Positions 57,173 to 64,000 of a DNA stretch of 64,000 nucleotides are shown here, piece after piece. Within the stretch, counting starts at the first letter, position 1. Each line of letters opens with the position of its first letter. This DNA comes from Maratus speciosus. Its lineage: Eukaryota > Arthropoda > Arachnida > Araneae > Salticidae. The DNA is taken from NCBI GenBank assembly GCA_963932465.1, contig OZ010799.1:284900083-284964082 (forward strand). The letters are read 5' to 3'. The translations under genes were made by a program, and so were the position numbers. The notes below the pieces were generated by a model. It saw nothing but the letters and a program-made list of their open reading frames with translations. It was not told the DNA's origin and ran no database searches.

Positions 57173-59044
57173 GCCGACAAATCACCTTTTCACAGAAATG
57201 ACAGAGCGGCCGACGGCGAGACCGACGAAGCGGTGGCGGTGGCGACGACAGTGCCGAATACAACGTCTATATTTCAGCTGACAACGGGGACAACGAACGA
57301 GACCGACAACGCAAACGGAAGTGGCGACGACGGAGCCAATGACAGTTTCACAGAATTGACAGAGGGGCCGACGGCGAGACCGACGTTGCGGTGGCGGTGG
57401 CGACGACGGTGCCGAATACAGCGTCTATACTTCAGCTGACAACGGGGACGACGACCGAGACCGACAGCGCGAACGGCGGTGGCGACGACGGAGACAATGA
57501 CACTTCCAGTCAGGGGCTGATGTAGACGACGATGGTGTAGGAGGCAACAATGGGGCCGAAAAATCGCCTTTTCACAGAAATGACATTGCGGCCGATGGCG
57601 AGACCGACGTAGCGGTGGCGGTGGCGACGACGGTGCCGAATACAGCGTCTATATTTCTGCTGACAACGGGGACGACGAACGAGACCGACAACGCAAACGG
57701 AGGTGGCGACGACGGAGCCAATGACAGTTTCACAGAACTGACAGAGGGGCCAACGGCGAGACCGACGTTGCGGTGGCGGTGGCGACGACGGTGCCGAATA
57801 CAGCGTGTATATTTCAGCTGACAACGGGGACGACGAACGAGACCGACAGCGCAAACAGCGGTGGCGACGACGGAGACAATGACACTTCCGATCAGGGGCT
57901 GATGTAAGCGACGTTGGTGTAGGAGGCGACGATGGGGCCGAAAAATCGCCTTTTCACAGAAATGACAGAGCGGCCGATGGCGAGACCGACGTAGCGGTGG
58001 CGGTGGAGACGACGGTGCCGAATACAGCGTCTATATTTCAGCTGACAACGGGGACGACGAACGAGACCGACAACGCAAACGGAGGTGGCGACGACGGAGC
58101 CAATGACAGTTTCACAGAACTGACAGAGGGGCCGACGGCGAGACCGACGTTGCGGTGGCGGTGGCGAAGACGGTGCCGAATACAGCGTCTATATTTCAGC
58201 TGACAACGGGGACGACGAACGATACCGACAGCGCCAACGGCGGTGGCAACGACGGAGACAATGACACATCCAATCAGGGGCTGATGTAGACGACGATGGT
58301 GTAGGAGGCAACAATGGAGCCGACAAATCGCCTTTTCATAGAAATGACATTGCGGCCGATGGCGAGACCGACGTAGCGGTGGCGGTGGCGACGACGGTGC
58401 CGAATACAGCGTCTATATTTCAGCTGACAACGGGGACGACGAACGAGACAAACAACGCAAACGGAGTTGGCGACGACGGAGCCAATGACAGTTTCACAGA
58501 ACTGACAGAGGGGCCGTCGGCGAGACCGACGTTGCGGTGGCGGTGGCGACGACGGTGCCGAATATAGCGTCTATATTTCAGCTGACAACGGGGACGACGA
58601 ACGAGACCGACAACGCAAACGGAGTTGGCGACGACGGAGCCAATGACAGTTTCACAGAACTGATAGAGGGGCCGTCGGCGAGACCGACGTTGCGGTGGCG
58701 GTGGCGACGACGGTGCCGAATACAGCGTCTATATTTCAGCTGACAACGGGGACGGCGAACGAGACCGACAGCGCCGACGGCGGTGGCGACGACGGAGACA
58801 ATGACTGTTCCAATCAGGGGCTGATGTAGACGACGATGGTGTAGGAGGCAACAGTGGAGCGGACAAATCGCCTTTTCACAGAAATTACAGAGCGGCCGAT
58901 GGCGAGACCGACATAGCGGTGGCGGTGGCGACGACGGTGCCGAATACAGCGTCTATATTTCAGCTGACAACGGGGACGACGAACGAGACAGACAACGCAA
59001 ACGGAGGTGGCGACGACGGAGCCAATGACAGTTTCACAGAACTG
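57173..59044 (+). repeat. GC-rich satellite block 7
   Basis: Head, A-B-A-B-A-B-A-A-B then a shorter terminal unit (1,872 bp). The difference of 72 bp from block 6 is the missing gttccagaaaactgacagag to cgacgaggcc segment in the last unit. Confidence 0.92.
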
Positions 59045-59544
59045 TGGCAAAACAAATTAAAATATACCCTTCTTGCCTGCAAATGGTAATCAATAAATAT
59101 CAATAGAATCAATCAGTCGATATCAACAGTATGGAACAGTTGATATAGATAGTAGCAGTCAGTCGATATGAATAGTATCAGCCAGTCGATATCGATAATA
59201 ACAATCAGTTGATATCAATAGTATCAATCAGTAGATATCAATAGTATCAATCAGTAGATATCAATAGTATCAATCAGTCAACATCGATAGAATAAATCAA
59301 TCAATATCGATAGTATCAATCAGTAGATATCAATAGTATCAATCAGTAGATATCAATAGTATCAATCAGTCGATATCAATAGTATCAATCAGTCGATATC
59401 AATAGTATCAATCAGTCGATATCAACAGTGTCAATCAGTCAATATCAGTGGCATCAATTAGTCAATATCAATAGTTAAAAATATGTCAGTATCAATAGTG
59501 TCAATCAGCAATATCAAAACACCAATCAGTTGATATCAACAGTA
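59045..59544 (+). repeat. Exit sequence and minisatellite 7
   Basis: Standard 456-bp repeat part (59089-59544). The exit has caaaacaaatt in place of caaatcgaatt. Confidence 0.9.
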
Positions 59545-60024
59545 TAAGTTAAGGTGAAAAGATTTATGCAGTGGTATTGTCGATTTCAATCGGTCTACAA
59601 CATAGATTTCCAACGGGGGCGGTATCACGCCCCAGGGGGCGCTGGAGCATTCCAGGGGGCGGTAGTGTGTCCAGAGAAAAATGGGTGGGGCGTTTAGACA
59701 GTTAATGGGGCGATTATATGGCGTATCTACTTATTTTGGAAATTAATATATTAAAAGTAGTTGACTCCTCGGCATTGCCCAAATCCGTGAAAAAAATCTT
59801 AACTATATCTTTAAATGAAAATTCATACATACGAACCTAGATCTGGGAAAAGGGGGGCAAATCGAATCTCTTTTACGAATGTCAAAAAATCATCAGGGAA
59901 CACGATGAAATGCTAAAAATGTCGGAGAACAAAACATTACATTTACATATTTGATGTTTTAAGGGATACATGATGTTTTAAGGGGCCATCTATGATAGAA
60001 GTGAGTAGATGTTTGCAAAGATTG
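59545..60024 (+). repeat. 480-bp spacer 7
   Basis: Returns to the gcagtggtattg and ttccaacggggg variants of spacers 1 and 2. Confidence 0.9.
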
Positions 60025-61518
60025 GCCGACAAATCACCTTTTCACAGAAATGACAGAGCGGCCGACGGCGAGACCGACGAAGCGGTGGCGAAGACAGTGC
60101 CGAATACAACGTCTATATTTCAGCTGACAACGGGGACAACGAACGTGACCGACAGCGCCAACAGCGGTGGCGACGACGGAGACAATGACACTTCCGATCA
60201 GGGGCTGATGTAAGTGACGTTGGTGTACGAGGCGACGATGGGGCCGACAAATCGCCTTTTCACAGAAATGACAGAGCGTCCGACGGCGAGACCGACGAAG
60301 CGGTGGCGGTGGCGACGACAGTGCCGAATACAACGTCTATATTTCAGCTGACAACGGGGACGACGAACGAGACCGACAGCGCCAACAGCGGTGGCGACGA
60401 CGGAGACAATGAGACTTCCGATCAGGGGCTGATGTAAGCGACGTTGGTGTACGAGGCGACGATGGGGCCGACAAATCGCTTATTCACAGAAATGACAGAG
60501 CGGCCGATGGCGAGACCGACGTAGCGGTGGCGACGACGGTGCGGAATACAGCGTCTATATTTCAGCTGACAACGGGGACGACGAACGAGACCGACAACGG
60601 AAACGGAAGTGGCGACGACGGAGCCAATGACAGTTTCACAGAACTGACAGAGGGGCCGACGGCGAGACCGACGAAGCGGTGGCGAAGACAGTGCCGAATA
60701 CAACGTCTATATTTCAGCTGACAACGGGGACAACGAACGAGACCGACAGCGCCAACGGCGGTGGCGACGACGGAGACAATGACACTTCCAATCACGGGCT
60801 GATGTAGACGACGATGGTGTAGGAGGAACAATGGGGCCAACAAATCGCCTTTTCACAGAAATGACATTGCGGCCGATGGCGAGACCGACGTAGCGGTGGC
60901 GGTGGCGACGACGGTGCCGAATACAGCGTCTATATTTCAGCTGACAACGGGGACGACGAACGAGACCGACAGCGCCAACAACGGTGGCGACGACGGAGAC
61001 AATGACACTTCCGATCAGGGGCTGATGTAAGCGACGTTGGTGTAGCAGGCGACGATGGGGCCGACAAATCGCCTTTTCACAGAAATGACAGAGCGGCCGA
61101 TGGCGAGACCGACGTAGCTGTGGCGGTCGCGACGACGGTGCCGAATACAGCGTCTATATTTCAGCTGACAACGGTGACGACGAACGAGACCGACAGCGCC
61201 GACGGCGGTGGCGACGACGGAGAAAATGACTCTTCCAATCAGGGGCTGATGTAGACGACGATGGTGTATGAGGCAACAATGGAGCGGACAAATCGCCTTT
61301 TCACAGAAATTACAGAGCGGCCGATGGCGAGACCGACGTAGCGGTGTACAGCGTCTATATTTCAGCTGACAACGGGGACGACGAACGAGACCGACAACGC
61401 AAACGGAGGTGGCGACGACGGAGCCAATGACAGTTCCAGAAAACTGACAGAGGGGCCGACGGCGAGACCGACGTTGCGGTGGTGGCAACGACGAGGCCAA
61501 TGACAGTTTCACAGAACT
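60025..61518 (+). repeat. GC-rich satellite block 8
   Basis: Head, B-B-A-B-B-B-A' (about 1,494 bp), with a core loss in the last unit (gcggtgtacagcg at about 61341) identical to that in blocks 2 and 3. It starts like block 2 (B-B-A). Confidence 0.91.
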
Positions 61519-61904
61519 GTGGCAAATCGAATTAAAATATACCCTTCTTGCCTGCAAATGGTAATCAATAAATATCAATAGAATCAATCAGTCGATATCA
61601 ACAGTATGAAACAGTTGATATAGATAGTAGCAGTCAGTCGATATGAATAGTATCAGCCAGTCGATATCGATAATAACAATCAGTTGATATCAATAGTATC
61701 AATCAGTAGATATCAATAGTATCAATCAGTCGATATCAATATTATCAATCAGTCGATATCAATAGTATCAATCAGTCGATATCAACAGTGTCAATCAGTC
61801 AATATCAGTGGCATCAATTAGTCAATATCAATAGTTAAAAATATGTCAGTATCAATAGTGTCAATCAGCAATATCAAAACACCAATCAGTTGATATCAAC
61901 AGTA
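61519..61904 (+). repeat. Exit sequence and minisatellite 8 (shortest complete)
   Basis: Repeat part 61564-61904, 341 bp: five 23-bp units fewer than standard. Confidence 0.9.
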
Positions 61905-62384
61905 TAAGTTAAGGTGAAAAGATTTATGCAGTTGTATTGTCGATTTCAATCGGTCTACAACATAGATTTCCAACGGGGGCAGTATCACGCCCCAGGGGGC
62001 GCTGGAGCATTCCAGGGGGCGGTAGTGTGTCCAGAGAAAAATGGGTGGGGCATTTAGACAGTTAATGGGGCGATTATATGGCGTATCTACTTATTTTGGA
62101 AATTAATATATTAAAAGTAGTTGACTCCTCGGCATTGCCCAAATCCGTGAAAAAAATCTTAACTATATCATTAAATGAAAATTCATACATACGAACCTAG
62201 ATCTGGGAAAAGGGGGGCAAATCGAATCTCTTTTACGAATGTCAAAAAATCATCAGGGAACACGATGAAATGCTAAAAATGTCGGAGAACAAAACATTAC
62301 ATTTACATATTTGATGTTTTAAGGGATACATGATGTTTTAAGGGGCCATCTATGATAGAAGTGAGTAGATGTTTGCAAAGATTG
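61905..62384 (+). repeat. 480-bp spacer 8
   Basis: Mixed variants: gcagttgtattg like spacers 4-6 but ttccaacggggg like spacers 1, 2 and 7, suggesting exchange between lineages. Confidence 0.9.
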
Positions 62385-63788
62385 GCCGACAAATCACCTT
62401 TTCACAGAAATGACAGAGCGGCCGACGGCGAGACCGACGAAGCAGTGGCGGTGGCGACGACAGTGCCGAATACAACGTCTATATTTCAGCTGACAACGGG
62501 GACGACGAACGAGACCGACAACGCAAACGGAAGTGGCGACGACGGAGCCAATGACAGTTTCACAGAATTGACAGAGGGGCCGACGGCGAGACCGACGTTG
62601 CGGTGGCGGTGGCGACGACGGTGCCGAATACAGCGTCTATACTTCAGCTGACAACGGGGACGACGACCGAGACCGACAGCGCCAACGGCGGTGGCGACGA
62701 CGGAGACAATGACACTTCCAATCAGGGGCTGATGTAGACGACGATGGTGTAGGAGGCAACAATGGGGCCGAAAAATCGCCTTTTCACAGAAATGACATTG
62801 CGGCCGATGGCGAGACCGACGTAGCGGTGGCGGTGGCGACGACGGTGCCGAATACAGCGTCTATATTTCAGCTGACAACGGGGACGACGAACGAGACCGA
62901 CAACGCAAACGGAGGTGGCGACGACGGAGCCAATGACAGTTTCACAGAACTGACAGAGGGGCCGACGGCGAGACCGACGTTGCGGTGGCGGTGGCGACGA
63001 CGGTGCCGAATACAGCGTCTATATTTCTTCTGACAACGGGGACGACGAACGAGACCGACAGCGCCAACAGCGGTGGCGACGACGGAGACAATGACACTTC
63101 CGATCAGGGGCTGATGTAAGCGACGTTGGTGTAGGAGGCGACGATGGGGCCGAAAAATCGCCTTTTCACAGAAATGACAGAGCGGCCGATGGCGAGACCG
63201 ACGTAGCGGTGGCGGTGGCGACGACGGTGCCGAATACAGCGTCTATATTTCAGCTGACAACGGGGACGACGAACGAGACCGACAACGCAAACGGAGTTGG
63301 CGACGACGGAGCCAATGACAGTTTCACAGAACTGATAGAGGGGCCGTCGGCGAGACCGACGTTGCGGTGGCGGTGGCGACGACGGTGCCGAATGCAGCGT
63401 CTATATTTCAGCTGACAACGGGGACGGCGAACGAGACCAACAGCGCCGACGGCGGTGGCGACGACGGAGACAATGACTCTTCCAATCAGGGACTGATGTA
63501 GACGACGATGGTGTAGGAGGCAACAATGGAGCGGACAAATCGCTTTTTCACAGAAATTACAGAGCGGCCGATGGCGAGACCGACGTAGCGGTGGCGGTGG
63601 CGACGACGGTGCCGAATACAGCGTCTATATTTCAGCTGACAACGGGGACGACGAACGAGACCGACAACGCAAACGGAGGTGGCGACGACGGAGCCAATGA
63701 CAGTTCCACAAAACTGACAGAGGGGCCGACGGCGAGACCGACGTTGCGGTGGTGGCGACGACGAGGCCAATGACAGTTTCACAGAACT
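62385..63788 (+). repeat. GC-rich satellite block 9
   Basis: Head, A-B-A-B-A-B-A' (1,404 bp, same size as block 5 but with different B subtypes in order). Confidence 0.92.
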
Positions 63789-64000
63789 GTGGCAAATCGA
63801 ATTAATATATACCCTTCTTGCCTGCAAATGGTAATCAATAAATATCAATAGAATCAATCAGTCGATATAAACAGTATGAAACAGTTGATATAGATAGTAG
63901 CAGTCAGTCGATATGAATAGTATCAGCCAGTCGATATCGATAATAACAATCAGTTGATATCAATAGTATCAATCAGTAGATATCAATAGTATCAATCATT
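63789..64000 (+). repeat. Exit sequence and minisatellite 9 (cut by window edge)
   Basis: About 167 bp of the 23-bp repeat are visible; the satellite evidently continues beyond the window. Confidence 0.9.

Noticed and set aside
38800..63100. Hammerhead ribozyme in the satellite (ctgatgt motif in each B monomer)
   Set aside because: The conserved core needs CTGATGA and a GAAA partner in the right arrangement. The B monomer has ctgatgtaagc or ctgatgtagac and I see no flanking stems that fit.
38300..63773. Dozens of 60-134 codon frames in the GC array (e.g. MAVATTVPNTASIFQLTTG...) as a repetitive protein
   Set aside because: 158, 224 and 382 bp are not multiples of three, so the frame shifts at each monomer and each copy ends in a stop after passing the core in a second frame. 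Frames occur on both strands. This fits stop-poor GC-rich repeats, not a gene.
1..64000. tRNA or rRNA genes
   Set aside because: I saw no A-box/B-box pair with a cloverleaf and no rRNA-like conserved segments, including in the satellite spacers.

Overview
The window is AT-rich eukaryotic DNA packed with transposable elements. It ends in about 26 kb of GC-rich satellite. No host protein-coding gene can be supported with confidence. The jockey/X-element-like retrotransposons, short Helitrons with hairpin-CTAG ends and numerous palindromic DNA elements fit an arthropod, probably an arachnid such as a spider. That placement is inference from element style, not from a marker gene.

Left part (1-30,900). 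A minus-strand non-LTR retrotransposon (copy 1) runs off the left edge, with ORF1 and the first 609 codons of ORF2 open. Next come a 153-bp tandem repeat, two Helitrons abutting head-to-tail, two small hAT-like elements, a Tc1/mariner-like inverted-repeat element and a foldback half-copy. A dispersed repeat carries a nested 1.1-kb inverted-repeat element. A 5'-truncated retrotransposon copy (copy 3) has target-site duplications (TSDs). Further right are a 77-bp minisatellite of about 25 units, a decayed R2-like endonuclease fragment beside a hAT-like element, and two large foldback elements.

Middle part (30,901-37,196). A complete 6.27-kb non-LTR retrotransposon (copy 2) lies on the minus strand between perfect 14-bp TSDs. 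Its ORF1 (gag-like, three zinc knuckles) and 1,224-aa ORF2 (AP endonuclease, reverse transcriptase, RNase H, Cys/His tail) are both intact. Its 5' UTR is almost identical to that of copy 1, although the coding regions of the two differ by roughly a fifth at the DNA level.

Right part (38,141-64,000). A composite satellite is made of blocks. Each block has (i) a GC-rich array mixing a 158-bp monomer A and a 224-bp monomer B, which share a core; (ii) a short exit sequence and an AT-rich 23-bp minisatellite; (iii) a 480-bp spacer. Nine GC blocks are visible and the last minisatellite leaves the window. Block lengths change in steps of 158, 224 and 23 bp. One block is interrupted by a truncated, frameshifted retrotransposon (copy 4). 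Frequent short reading frames in the GC arrays recur on both strands, but monomer lengths are not multiples of three, so they look like by-products of composition.

The most noteworthy signals are the mosaic relationship of the two retrotransposons, the structured and covarying 3' UTR hairpins of that family, and the three-part macrosatellite.
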